Of a stretch of 64,000 nucleotides of DNA, positions 41,525 to 50,502 are shown piece after piece; within the stretch, counting starts at the first letter, position 1, and each line of letters starts with the position of its first letter. Origin of the DNA: Litorimonas sp964435725 (GTDB taxonomy: Bacteria; Pseudomonadota; Alphaproteobacteria; Caulobacterales; Maricaulaceae); contig CAYTAJ010000001.1 in assembly GCA_964435725.1 (NCBI GenBank), positions 1-64,000 on the forward strand, in the 5' to 3' direction. A program made the translations under genes and the position numbers. The notes under the pieces were generated by a model, which searched no databases, was not told the origin of the DNA, and saw only the letters and a list, made by a program, of their open reading frames with translations.

Positions 41525-42868
41525 TTATTGTGTTAATCTCATAGGCGAAATCAAACTTGCAATGTTTTTAAAGACACCTTCAAGCGTTGTGAGATCCGCT
41601 TCATAATGGTTCGCGTCGCTCGTCGCACACGCCTTTAGCTTATTTTCATTATTATTATTATTAATCAGAAAACCGACAGTATATATTTTCACGTCATTAG
41701 ATTTTGCGAGATTGCATATCGCAATGTAACCACTCTGTGCTGCATTGCCGCTGACAACTTGTCGTTTTGTATAGACGGGTAATCCAGTCGTAATCGGAGG
41801 ATTATTCGACAGTTGTGTGTCGGATGGAAAATGCTGCCTCGTAATACCGCCATCTGACATTACAATCATAATTTTTTGTGTGCCTGCATTAAATGCCCTA
41901 GGCATATCATCATCAACACCCTCCAGGCGTCCACTCCACTGAGGATCTAACATAGCATAGCCCCAAGCTGCGCCTATGTCGGTCCCTGTTCCATCAGAAC
42001 GCGCGAAGCTATCGATTAAATTTTCTAATTTTTCAGTATTGTTTGTTAAACCAATAAGCTCATTTCCGGAATGAGGGCACCAAGGATTTGTCTGATTCCA
42101 AGTATAAAGAGCCGGTAGGTAAGTAAACTTTTCATCCGGTGATATACCTGCAGAATATTCAGAGGGCGGCATGAATAAACATCCATTCCAAGCCCCATCC
42201 ACCCAGTGATCAGTCGTATCTGGTGTCTCAAGCATATACTCGAGTTCAGAAGGTAACCTTACTGTACCCCCGAATGGTACAATTGATATGGAGATACGAT
42301 CTTCAATTTCGGGGTTGTTCAATAAAATAGAGATAAAACTCTTCGCTGCACTTTTCATCGCGTCAAGTCTTGCATTATTCATAGACGATGAAATGTCCAG
42401 AACGAGTGAAACCTCTAAATGCTCTCGACCTGCCACCACTTCGCTGTAAGCATATACTTTGTCGTTACCGTGCCATAAATCCGAAAAGAACAAAGGTGAT
42501 GTTGTACTTGTTGTCGCTGTTACAGTTGTCGTTGTTTCGGTATCAACAATTTGAAGATCATAATCATAGTCTATCATGTTATCACTATGTTCGACTGTAT
42601 TATTCATCACCTTAACAAAAATATCTTCCCGCTCAGATTTGGAAAGGTTATAGTTTTTTGCTGCATGCAAAGTGGCAACATCCGTTGCTAGCTTTAAATT
42701 AGAAGACGACTGCGTTAATCGTGTTAAATCTATTGACGCCCCAACCAAAAAAACCATCAAGGACATGACAATCGCAGCCATAAGCGCGAAGTTACCTTGC
42801 TCATTGGTTCTGTATTTAGCGTATATGTAAGCTATACTGTTCACTTCATTGACGTCTTGGTTGCACAA
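41525..42868 (-). CDS. TadG-like pilus/vWA protein
   Basis: 447 residues. GNFALMAAIVMSLMVFLVGASIDLTR near the N-terminus is the single membrane helix with the TadE/TadG-like signature, which begins Flp pilus-associated pseudopilins. A vWA domain follows, with MIDAS motif DISSS (about 157-161), TGTDIGAAWGYA and VMSDGG. TadG proteins act at the outer membrane in tight-adherence pili, but no tad operon is in the window. An (AAT)5 run encodes five Asn near the C-terminus. Confidence 0.8.
   Translation of the reverse strand: MCNQDVNEVNSIAYIYAKYRTNEQGNFALMAAIVMSLMVFLVGASIDLTRLTQSSSNLKLATDVATLHAAKNYNLSKSEREDIFVKVMNNTVEHSDNMIDYDYDLQIVDTETTTTVTATTSTTSPLFFSDLWHGNDKVYAYSEVVAGREHLEVSLVLDISSSMNNARLDAMKSAAKSFISILLNNPEIEDRISISIVPFGGTVRLPSELEYMLETPDTTDHWVDGAWNGCLFMPPSEYSAGISPDEKFTYLPALYTWNQTNPWCPHSGNELIGLTNNTEKLENLIDSFARSDGTGTDIGAAWGYAMLDPQWSGRLEGVDDDMPRAFNAGTQKIMIVMSDGGITRQHFPSDTQLSNNPPITTGLPVYTKRQVVSGNAAQSGYIAICNLAKSNDVKIYTVGFLINNNNNENKLKACATSDANHYEADLTTLEGVFKNIASLISPMRLTQ
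41648..41662. repeat. trinucleotide microsatellite in coding sequence
   Basis: Five ATT units (AAT on the coding strand) that encode five consecutive asparagines in the TadG-like protein. Length change would add or remove Asn without shifting the frame. Confidence 0.7.
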
Positions 42869-43074
42869 AATGCTGAAGTAGCAAGCAAGTAGAAATTTTT
42901 CCTTACGATATATAGTTAATGGTGTTTTGAAATTTTTACATATTATTAGTTGTGAAATGTCGATTCAAATTTTGTGACCCAATAAACGTCACTTTCACGT
43001 TTGATATCTGCAGCATTCCGCCACAACCACTTCATTTAGATTTTCTTTTCTGACAAGCGCGCTATAGAGGCTCC

Positions 43075-45045
43075 ATGATTGCAGAAATTGGACATTTCCT
43101 GTTTATTCTGGCCTTCGTCACAGCCATGGCCCAATCAATTTTACCGATGATCGGCGCACACAAAAACAGCACCGCACTCATGGCTTTTGGTGAACGGGCC
43201 GCCGCCATTCAATTCGGCCTCATGGCCGCATGTTTTGTTGCCCTGACCTATACGTTTTTGATTTCAGATTTTTCCGTCAAACTCGCGGCCAGTCATTCTC
43301 ATACGGCCAAACCCTTGCTCTATAAAATTTCCGGGGTGTGGGGTAATCATGAAGGCTCAATCTTGCTTTGGGCTGTCATGCTTAGCCTTTATGGCTATCT
43401 TTTCGCGGCCTTTGCGAAAAAACTCCCCGCAGATTTACGGGCAAGAACCTTAGCCATACAAGGCATGTTGGCTGTAGGATTTATGAGCTTCATACTCTTT
43501 ACTTCGAACCCGTTTGAGCGCCTATTTCCTGCACCCGCTGACGGCAGTGGCTTAAATCCTCTTTTACAAGACCCCGGCTTAGCCATACACCCGCCTCTCC
43601 TTTACATGGGGTATGTTGGCTATTCCCTCGCCTTCTCAATGGCCGTCGCCGCCCTAATCTCTGGCAAAATCGACCGCGATTGGGCGCGCGCCCTAAAGCC
43701 CTGGTCATTAATCTCTTGGAGCTTTCTGACCCTCGGTATCACTATGGGCTCACTCTGGGCTTATTATGAGCTTGGTTGGGGCGGTTGGTGGATGTGGGAT
43801 CCCGTCGAGAATGTCTCCTTTATGCCATGGTTAATTGGTACAGCGCTGATGCACTCCATTTTGGTAATGGAACGTCGGCAATCTCTCGCGCATTGGACAG
43901 TGCTCTTAGCCATTACAGCCTTCTCCTTGAGCTTGGTTGGTACCTTTGTTGTGCGCTCAGGCGTCCTCGTATCCGTACACGCCTTTGCCGTTGATCCGGC
44001 GCGCGGCGTTTATATTCTCGGCTTATTGATTTTTGCCACAGCGAGCGCGCTCGTTCTTTACGCCATGCGTGCCAATACATTGGTTCGCAAAGCCGATTTC
44101 GATCGCGTATCGCGTGAAGGCGGACTTGTTCTGAATAATCTCTTGCTTGCTACGGCAACCGCAACCGTCTTTCTTGGCACGTTTTATCCACTTTTGATGG
44201 ACGCTTTTACAGGCGATAAAATCAGCGTGGGTGCTCCCTATTTTGATTTGACCTTTGCCCCCATCATGTCCGTTCTGATTGTCTTCATGGGCGCAGCGCC
44301 TTTATTGAAATGGCAAGGCGACAGTCTGGCTAAATTGAAACGTTTTGCTCTTATCAGTGGTGTCGCCGCGATCATCATCATTACCCTCGCCGGTCTCTTC
44401 GGTAAATCCGTTTTAGGCGGCGTTGGATTAGCCCTTTCTGCCTATCTCGGTTACGGTGCCATCAAAGCACTGCGTCAGCGTGGCCCGCTTTCGAACATGC
44501 CAAGCGCAGCACGCTATGGCACGATTGGCTTTGCGATAGGACATGTGGGCATGGCCATTTTTACGGCAGGCGCCGTCATTATGAGCGTCTGGGCCGATGA
44601 CACGATTGGGCGTATCAAACCGGGCGATAGTCTTGAGGTTGCAGGCTATACCTTCACGTTGAATGAAATCGATGGCGGGATTGAAAATAACTACTCTTTC
44701 CGACGCGGCCTCGTCGAAGTCGAACATAAGGGCCGCATAATCGATATATTACAAACCGAGCAACGCTTTTACCCCGTACGAGAAATGATTACCACAGAAG
44801 CTGGTTTCCATTTTGAAATTTGGGGCACCGTCTTTGCCGCGATTGGTGAAGGTACGCCTGAGGACGGCTATATTATGCGAGCCAATTATCAGCCCGCCGT
44901 CGTTTGGATATGGATTGGCGCGACATTAATGGCAATTGCGGGTTTCTTGTCGGCTTATGGACTCCGCACTCCTCAGCCAGCGCTTACTAAAAATTCAGCT
45001 AAGCCGCTTCGTCGGGAAGAGCTGGCAGAAGGGGCGGCCGAATAA
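43075..45045 (+). CDS. ccmF: cytochrome c heme lyase subunit CcmF
   Basis: 656 residues with about 14 membrane helices. The tryptophan-rich heme-handling motif reads WGGWWMWDPVENVSFMPWL near residue 235, flanked by the conserved ISGVWGNHEGS and PPLLYMGYVG regions. CcmF takes heme from CcmE and, with CcmH and CcmI, attaches it to apocytochrome c in System I. It starts the ccmF-ccmG-ccmH-ccmI operon; a ccmE gene, often found directly upstream, is absent. The next gene shares one base with its stop. Confidence 0.95.
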   Translation: MIAEIGHFLFILAFVTAMAQSILPMIGAHKNSTALMAFGERAAAIQFGLMAACFVALTYTFLISDFSVKLAASHSHTAKPLLYKISGVWGNHEGSILLWAVMLSLYGYLFAAFAKKLPADLRARTLAIQGMLAVGFMSFILFTSNPFERLFPAPADGSGLNPLLQDPGLAIHPPLLYMGYVGYSLAFSMAVAALISGKIDRDWARALKPWSLISWSFLTLGITMGSLWAYYELGWGGWWMWDPVENVSFMPWLIGTALMHSILVMERRQSLAHWTVLLAITAFSLSLVGTFVVRSGVLVSVHAFAVDPARGVYILGLLIFATASALVLYAMRANTLVRKADFDRVSREGGLVLNNLLLATATATVFLGTFYPLLMDAFTGDKISVGAPYFDLTFAPIMSVLIVFMGAAPLLKWQGDSLAKLKRFALISGVAAIIIITLAGLFGKSVLGGVGLALSAYLGYGAIKALRQRGPLSNMPSAARYGTIGFAIGHVGMAIFTAGAVIMSVWADDTIGRIKPGDSLEVAGYTFTLNEIDGGIENNYSFRRGLVEVEHKGRIIDILQTEQRFYPVREMITTEAGFHFEIWGTVFAAIGEGTPEDGYIMRANYQPAVVWIWIGATLMAIAGFLSAYGLRTPQPALTKNSAKPLRREELAEGAAE

Positions 45046-45569
45046 TGAAACGCTTTCTCCCTCTCATAATCTTTGGCGTTATTGTCTTAGCCTTTGCCAT
45101 CGGACTGACGAAAGACCCACGTCGCATGGAAGATATGCTGATTGATCAACCCTTCCCGGAATTTGAGCTCACAGCACTTGATAGGCCTGAGCAGGTTTTG
45201 AACGAAAACGTTATCAAAGGTGAAGTCAGTCTTGTGAATGTCTTTGGCTCTTGGTGCGTGAGTTGTAACGTCGAACATCCCATCTTGATGGAAATATCCC
45301 AAGATGAAGCCATCCGTATGGTCGGGCATAATTGGCGAGACGGTCGCGAGAACGCCCGCAAATGGCTAAACGATAAAGGCGACCCTTATGACATCATTAT
45401 TTATGATGAGCATAGCGAGCTCGCTATTCCTTTGGGCGTGACAGGGGCTCCGGAAACCTTCATCACGGATAAGCAGGGCCGTATTCGTTATAAACATTCA
45501 GGGCCTATCGGTTATCAAGATTGGGAAGAGACATTACGCCCGCTTATTCAGACATTGAAGGCGGAATAA
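45045..45569 (+). CDS. ccmG: thiol:disulfide interchange protein CcmG/DsbE
   Basis: 174 residues with one N-terminal membrane helix (about 4-21) and a periplasmic thioredoxin fold. The active site is WCVSC (Cys 71 and 74) in FGSWCVSCNVEHP, and GAPETFITDKQGRIRYKHSGP carries the cis-Pro loop and the family C-terminus. It keeps apocytochrome c and CcmH thiols reduced for heme attachment. Both ends are overlapped by one base with neighbouring ccm genes. Confidence 0.95.
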   Translation: MKRFLPLIIFGVIVLAFAIGLTKDPRRMEDMLIDQPFPEFELTALDRPEQVLNENVIKGEVSLVNVFGSWCVSCNVEHPILMEISQDEAIRMVGHNWRDGRENARKWLNDKGDPYDIIIYDEHSELAIPLGVTGAPETFITDKQGRIRYKHSGPIGYQDWEETLRPLIQTLKAE

Positions 45570-45973
45570 TGCGGTTGTTTATTTTTATAATAACAGTTTT
45601 TTTTGCCTCACCCGTCTGGGCGCAGACCTCAGGATTTACGGCGGCTGACCCCGTTATCGAAGAGCGTGCCAGAGAGATTGGACAATCCCTACGCTGCGTT
45701 GTCTGTCAAAATCAATCCATTGATGAATCTGATGCCCCCCTCGCTGCGGACATGCGAAAGCTCGTGAGAACGCGACTCGCCGAAGGTGACAGTAATGAGC
45801 AAGTTATTAGTTTCATGCGTGAAAAATATGGGGACTATGTACTGCTTAAGCCCCCTGTACAGGGCAATACCTATATCCTTTGGGCTTTGCCCTTTTTGAT
45901 TATGTTGGCCGGGCTCATATGGTTTTTCAGGGCTGGCAGTCAAACTAACAAAGCTGAAGGAGACAGCACATGA
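45569..45973 (+). CDS. ccmH: cytochrome c-type biogenesis protein CcmH
   Basis: 134 residues: signal peptide ending near VWAQ (residue 19), then the redox motif LRCVVCQNQS (Cys 43 and 46), and a C-terminal anchor helix (about 103-120). CcmH reduces the CXXCH motif of apocytochromes. ATG at 45569 shares a base with the ccmG stop; the frame is open earlier but only inside ccmG. Its stop overlaps ccmI as ATGA. Confidence 0.94.
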   Translation: MRLFIFIITVFFASPVWAQTSGFTAADPVIEERAREIGQSLRCVVCQNQSIDESDAPLAADMRKLVRTRLAEGDSNEQVISFMREKYGDYVLLKPPVQGNTYILWALPFLIMLAGLIWFFRAGSQTNKAEGDST

Positions 45974-46404
45974 TCTGGCTCATTATCTTTATCATTGCAC
46001 TTGGCATATCGCTTTTTCTGATAACGCCTTTTGTCCAAGCGTCGAATAAAAAGCCGGCGCTTATCACGCTCTTCATGGCAGGGTTTATCGCCAGTGGCTT
46101 AGGGTTTTATGCGCTGCTTGGCACACCCGAAGAACCGCCCCAACATCCTATGATGACCGAAGCTGATATTCAAGGCATGGTTGATGGCCTCGCCGCGCGG
46201 TTGGCTGATGACCCAGAGTACCCGGCAGGTTGGGCCAGGTTATTGCGCTCTCGTATTGTCATGAATGATGTGCAAGCCTTGATAGAAGACCACAAAACAA
46301 TGTCTGCGTACTTCGCTGATCGGCCCGCTATTATTGAGCAAATAAATCAGGAAAGCGGGTTCAGCAAACTCGCTTCTTCTATTGCAGCGTCAGAAGAAAA
46401 TTAA
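45970..46404 (+). CDS. ccmI: short CcmI/CycH-like cytochrome c biogenesis protein
   Basis: 144 residues: two membrane helices (about 3-20 and 33-52) and a short periplasmic part with one TPR-like repeat (LAARLADDPEYPAGWARLLRS-like). CcmI chaperones apocytochrome c to the lyase and is usually 300 residues or more because of a large TPR domain; this one is much shorter. Identification rests on the helices, the TPR start and its place behind ccmH. It ends 6 bp from the convergent hemY gene. Confidence 0.75.
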   Translation: MIWLIIFIIALGISLFLITPFVQASNKKPALITLFMAGFIASGLGFYALLGTPEEPPQHPMMTEADIQGMVDGLAARLADDPEYPAGWARLLRSRIVMNDVQALIEDHKTMSAYFADRPAIIEQINQESGFSKLASSIAASEEN

Positions 46405-46410
46405 GAAACC

Positions 46411-47910
46411 TTACTCAGGTTTATCCAAAAGACTATCGAGACGTTTCGACAAATCTTCTTTATTGTCTTCGAGCGTTTCGACAATGTCAGTTACGTCGTC
46501 CTTTGACTCAGCATCTTCGTCTTTAGTCTCCGGTTTTAACACATCCCCTAAGCCTGGTTTACGGCGCGGTGCGCCTGCTTCGTAACGTGGGTGTATAAGC
46601 TCTCCTGTTTCACCAAAGCTAAAGGTTAAGCGCCGCCAGTCAGAATCACTGTAATCAAACGCCTCGCCTGAGGGATCCAAATCAGACCAATCAGGATCCA
46701 GCGGTGCTGTCGCCGCACGTTCATACCACAAGCGCGCATCCGACTTATTGCCGAGATATTCTTCGATTTGTCCCGCCAACTGACAGAGACGCGCCGTTGG
46801 TGCATCAGAATCAGAGTCCAAATTCAAATAAGGCGCTAAAACTGAAAGCGCGCCGACGCCGTCACCCGCGCGTAGCTTTTCTTCCGCTTGTAACATATGC
46901 GTTTCTTTATGCGACGGGTTAGATTTAATGAGCGAGTCGATACGCTTGTTTCGCGTGCGATCTGACTCCCCGGCGATAAGGTCTTGAAATGCGAGAGCCA
47001 GAGCCGGATGTGGATTTTTCGCCCAGGCCTTTTCAATCAATGACGTCGCTTTTTTCGTATCACCCGAAACCTTCAAAAGATTAGCGGCTAAAGCAACAGC
47101 GGGGGAGAATTCCGGCGTTTCACTTGCCGCCTTAACGACCATTTCTGTGGCCAATTTTGTTTCACCACTGTCTGTCAAACGATCCGCCTCTGCAGCGAGT
47201 AAAACAGCGCGACGACGGCGTGATACATCTTTATCAATATGTTTGCGGCGTTCCCCTTTTTCCAAGGTGCTTGTTGCGGCCTGCCATTTATAATCCGCCA
47301 TTTGCGCTTGGAACAAAACATCAAGTGCCCAACGTGCATTCTTATTGTCGGAATAGGCGAGCTGTGCCTGTTCTATAGCACCGTCCAGGTCCCCCGTTGC
47401 CAAAAGATTACGTGCTAAACCATGTTGCCCCGTAGAGCGCGTTTTATCAGACTCCAGCATAGCTGTGTAATGAGAAAGCGCCTCGGTATTATCCCCGCAG
47501 GCTTCGGCGGCTTGGGCACTGACAATGCGGCCTAAATCTTCTGAGCTAATGAGATTACGCGCTCGTTCTGCCTTTTTGCGCGCTTTGTTCGCATCCCCGT
47601 CAGCCCCAGCCAGAAGCGCGTCTTCCATCGCGTCTAAGGCTTGGTTGCGACGACGCAGTCCAACGCCTGATTTAATGCGCGCCGGAATATGCCAGAGCCA
47701 AGACAGGAAGGACCAAATCGCAACAATGGAGATAGTAAAAGCCGTCGCAAGGAAAATGGTTGCCTGCCAACTGAGTTCTAAACGTTGGCCTGCAAAAAAC
47801 CGCGCATCTTCAGAAGATGTCAGCGTGATAAAAGCGTCATCGCCCACATAAAGCATGAGGCCAGCCAAGGCGGCGATAAAAATGAGAATGGCAATTACAT
47901 ATTTTGTCAT
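46411..47910 (-). CDS. hemY: HemY-like heme biosynthesis-associated TPR protein
   Basis: 499 residues. Two N-terminal membrane helices (about 4-22 and 53-75) bracket the GDDAFITLTSSEDARFFAGQ stretch typical of the HemY N-terminal domain; the rest is helical repeats with TPR character and an acidic C-terminus. HemY is a membrane protein genetically tied to heme synthesis; its exact job is not known. It is the last gene of hemC-hemD-mic60-hemY. Confidence 0.85.
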   Translation of the reverse strand: MTKYVIAILIFIAALAGLMLYVGDDAFITLTSSEDARFFAGQRLELSWQATIFLATAFTISIVAIWSFLSWLWHIPARIKSGVGLRRRNQALDAMEDALLAGADGDANKARKKAERARNLISSEDLGRIVSAQAAEACGDNTEALSHYTAMLESDKTRSTGQHGLARNLLATGDLDGAIEQAQLAYSDNKNARWALDVLFQAQMADYKWQAATSTLEKGERRKHIDKDVSRRRRAVLLAAEADRLTDSGETKLATEMVVKAASETPEFSPAVALAANLLKVSGDTKKATSLIEKAWAKNPHPALALAFQDLIAGESDRTRNKRIDSLIKSNPSHKETHMLQAEEKLRAGDGVGALSVLAPYLNLDSDSDAPTARLCQLAGQIEEYLGNKSDARLWYERAATAPLDPDWSDLDPSGEAFDYSDSDWRRLTFSFGETGELIHPRYEAGAPRRKPGLGDVLKPETKDEDAESKDDVTDIVETLEDNKEDLSKRLDSLLDKPE

Positions 47911-47933
47911 GAAATACTTTCGTTTCGCCTTTT

Positions 47934-48794
47934 CTATTTAGGCGTTTGCACAGCCTCGCGCCAGTCCTGCCCGACTTTCTGAACATCTTCCGGTAAATCA
48001 TCAAAAATGATTACGGCAGAACGAAGGTCACCCTTCGCATAAGCCTCAGCCGCTTTTTCGATCATAACCGCAGGCCCATCAACCTCTTGGACTTTTATAT
48101 GCTTGCTGAATGTACGCGCTAAAAACCCTTGTTTAGCAGGCTCTTCCTGAACAGCGGCTAACAAGGCTTCACGCGGAAATACAAGCGGTTCTGACGGCAA
48201 TAATCCCGCGTCTGCGATTTCTTCTGTTACTGCGTCAGAGAGTGAGAAAGGTTGAGCCTCTAATGCTGTGACTTCGGTTTTCAAAAGCGCTATTTCGGCT
48301 TTGAGATCCGTTATTTGCAACTCAAGCTTTGACGTATCGAGCCACTCAAAACCATCCTGTTGTACGTTTTGCAGAACCTCTAAAGTCTCGGGATTTATAT
48401 CGGCCATGCCCGAAACTGGGGCTTTTTCCAAATTAGTTAAACGCATTTCGATATCTGAGAACTGTGTATCAAAATTTTCGATTTCGGCGCTTTCCGATGT
48501 CTGTTGCCTAAGCGTTTGTATTGTTTTCTTTAGAGCAGCCATGTCTTTGGCATTTTCATCTTTCACATCAGCAATAGCGCGCTCTATTTGTGTTTCAACA
48601 GACGAAAAATCCGGTTTCGGCATCAGATGCTGTGCGCCAAAGGCCCCGCCGACCGCGCCCAATATAGCCGCCACTAAACCAATGCCTAGAACGGGGATAA
48701 ATCCCACGCCAGATTTATGATGGGGTTCAACCATTTCTTCTTCAACCGCCTCAGGCTCAAGATATTCAATGTCTATGTCGTCTGTTTCATTCAT
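47934..48794 (-). CDS. Mic60/mitofilin-like inner membrane protein
   Basis: 286 residues. A short acidic N-terminus, one glycine-rich membrane helix (about 32-54), a long coiled coil (about 60-190) and a C-terminal helical region ending PEDVQKVGQDWREAV. That layout and the position between hemD and hemY are those of alphaproteobacterial Mic60, the ancestor of the mitochondrial crista-junction protein, which shapes intracytoplasmic membranes and links to the outer membrane. The coiled coil is shorter than in many homologues. The call is strong by context and moderate by sequence. Confidence 0.8.
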   Translation of the reverse strand: MNETDDIDIEYLEPEAVEEEMVEPHHKSGVGFIPVLGIGLVAAILGAVGGAFGAQHLMPKPDFSSVETQIERAIADVKDENAKDMAALKKTIQTLRQQTSESAEIENFDTQFSDIEMRLTNLEKAPVSGMADINPETLEVLQNVQQDGFEWLDTSKLELQITDLKAEIALLKTEVTALEAQPFSLSDAVTEEIADAGLLPSEPLVFPREALLAAVQEEPAKQGFLARTFSKHIKVQEVDGPAVMIEKAAEAYAKGDLRSAVIIFDDLPEDVQKVGQDWREAVQTPK

Positions 48795-48810
48795 ACAGGC
48801 AGTCTAGGCC

Positions 48811-49521
48811 TCATTGGCTTTCTAAATCAAGTTTCAGTCTCGCCATCATGGCCTCTTGATTAGGACGCCCTGCAATGTGCCTATCCTTGACATTAAGCCC
48901 GTCTAAGATGTCATCTGTCGCAGTACTGATTGAAAGTGTTTTCAATCCCGAAACGTCTTTATCCTTTAGAAGATCACGAAAAGTCCGAGCAGCTAAGGGC
49001 GAGTAAAGCGCGACATAATCAAAATCAGACACATCCAAGTCCGATGAACTAATCGGTGTGGAAGCATAATATTCGATACGCTCCGCATTATATCCAAGTG
49101 ATTTCAATGTTTCGACGATTTGTCCCCGAACGTAGCGGCCTGCACAATGGCGCAGGGGTATAGATTGCGGCACAGTCTCACGAATAAGCGCTATGACATC
49201 CTGCGCATCCCCTTTAGCAGATGTGACCTGCGTAAAGCCATTTTCAACGGCAAGTGCTGCCGTCGCGTCACCGACACACGTCACCGCGAAATCTCGTTCG
49301 GTGTGCTTTTCGACAAAGGTTCTTACGCCATTACGCGCCGTAAAGATAAGGTGTGTTGAACGCTCAGGGCTGGGAATCGGATCAGAAGAAAACGCAATAC
49401 TTAATAACGGCGATGAAACCACGTCTAAGCCAAGCGCTTCAAAATCAGCAGCACTATCGAGACCGCGTGGATGCGATTGAGTTACCCAAATTTTGGACTT
49501 CTTTTTCAGGGTCTTATTCAT
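48811..49521 (-). CDS. hemD: uroporphyrinogen-III synthase
   Basis: 236 residues. HemD cyclises hydroxymethylbilane to uroporphyrinogen III. The sequence is poorly conserved as usual, but WVTQSHPRGLDSAADFEALG at the start, LIFTARNGVRTF and CVGDATAALAVENGF fit the family. ATG at 49521 overlaps the hemC end by 8 bp and is preferred to a longer start at 49557 inside hemC. It follows hemC in the same operon. Confidence 0.87.
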   Translation of the reverse strand: MNKTLKKKSKIWVTQSHPRGLDSAADFEALGLDVVSSPLLSIAFSSDPIPSPERSTHLIFTARNGVRTFVEKHTERDFAVTCVGDATAALAVENGFTQVTSAKGDAQDVIALIRETVPQSIPLRHCAGRYVRGQIVETLKSLGYNAERIEYYASTPISSSDLDVSDFDYVALYSPLAARTFRDLLKDKDVSGLKTLSISTATDDILDGLNVKDRHIAGRPNQEAMMARLKLDLESQ

Positions 49522-50443
49522 CCCATATGATATTCTCACCGGCTGCGGCGCGAACATTTTGACCTAACCGATATCCCAAATCATAAGCTTCGATCAATGT
49601 CGTCAAAGCGACTGTATCCTCCGCCCCGAAGCGTAATGAGCCATCTTTAGCAACAACCTCGCCTCTGAAAACCATAGTGGAACCGTCCCAAACCGCGAGC
49701 GCTGCTATCGGTGTTCGGCACGACCCGTCCAGTGCGCGAAGAAAAGCGCGTTCCGCTGTGATGGCCATTTCCGATGCTTTGCAATTAAGCGGCGCAATCA
49801 ATGCTTTCGCTTTTTCATCAGATTTGCGAATTTCGATTCCTATTGCACCCTGAGCAGGGGCAGGCAGCATATCCTCTGTCGAAATGGCTTCCGTGATGAC
49901 GTCTTCTTGCTCCAAGCGTTTCAGACCCGCACAAGCCAAGAAGGTCGCGTCGCAAACCCCATCTGCGAGTTTTTGCAAACGCGTGCCCACATTGCCGCGC
50001 AAGAGGCAATATTCGATATCAGGCCGCATCGCTGAGAGCTGCGCCCGCCGTCTTATGGACGCCGTGCCAACCAAGGCCCCTTGGGGCAAATCTTCAAGTT
50101 TACCATATGTGTTTGAAATGAAGGCATCACGTGGATCTTCTCTGGGTAAAATCGCGGTGATTTCCAAACTCTCCTGACCGACGGTTGGTACATCTTTCAT
50201 TGAGTGCACGGCCAAATCAATTTCGCCTTGAATAAGGGCCTCTTCCAGCTCTTTTGTAAAAAGACCTTTGCCGCCAAAAGCACTCAAATGGCCTTTTAAG
50301 CGATCACCGGATGTTTTCAGGATTTTTATAGGAAAAGCCTCAAGCCCCAAACCTGAATTTTCCACGAGTAGGCGTTGTACCAAATTGGCTTGATAGAGCG
50401 CCAAAGGCGACCCACGCGTTCCGATTGTTAAGCTCTGTTGCAT
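49514..50443 (-). CDS. hemC: hydroxymethylbilane synthase (porphobilinogen deaminase)
   Basis: 309 residues. HemC joins four porphobilinogens into hydroxymethylbilane. The N-terminus LTIGTRGSPLALYQANLV, the substrate-binding VHSMKDVPT, GTASIRRRAQL and the dipyrromethane cofactor Cys in LDGSCRTPI (about 242) are all present. It starts the heme operon and is divergent from tsaD, with 59 bp between the start codons. Confidence 0.95.
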   Translation of the reverse strand: MQQSLTIGTRGSPLALYQANLVQRLLVENSGLGLEAFPIKILKTSGDRLKGHLSAFGGKGLFTKELEEALIQGEIDLAVHSMKDVPTVGQESLEITAILPREDPRDAFISNTYGKLEDLPQGALVGTASIRRRAQLSAMRPDIEYCLLRGNVGTRLQKLADGVCDATFLACAGLKRLEQEDVITEAISTEDMLPAPAQGAIGIEIRKSDEKAKALIAPLNCKASEMAITAERAFLRALDGSCRTPIAALAVWDGSTMVFRGEVVAKDGSLRFGAEDTVALTTLIEAYDLGYRLGQNVRAAAGENIIWDE

Positions 50444-50502
50444 CCCTGACCAACTACCCTTATCTCTCTTGCGTGACCACAGTTATTTCGGATTTTGACG
50501 CC

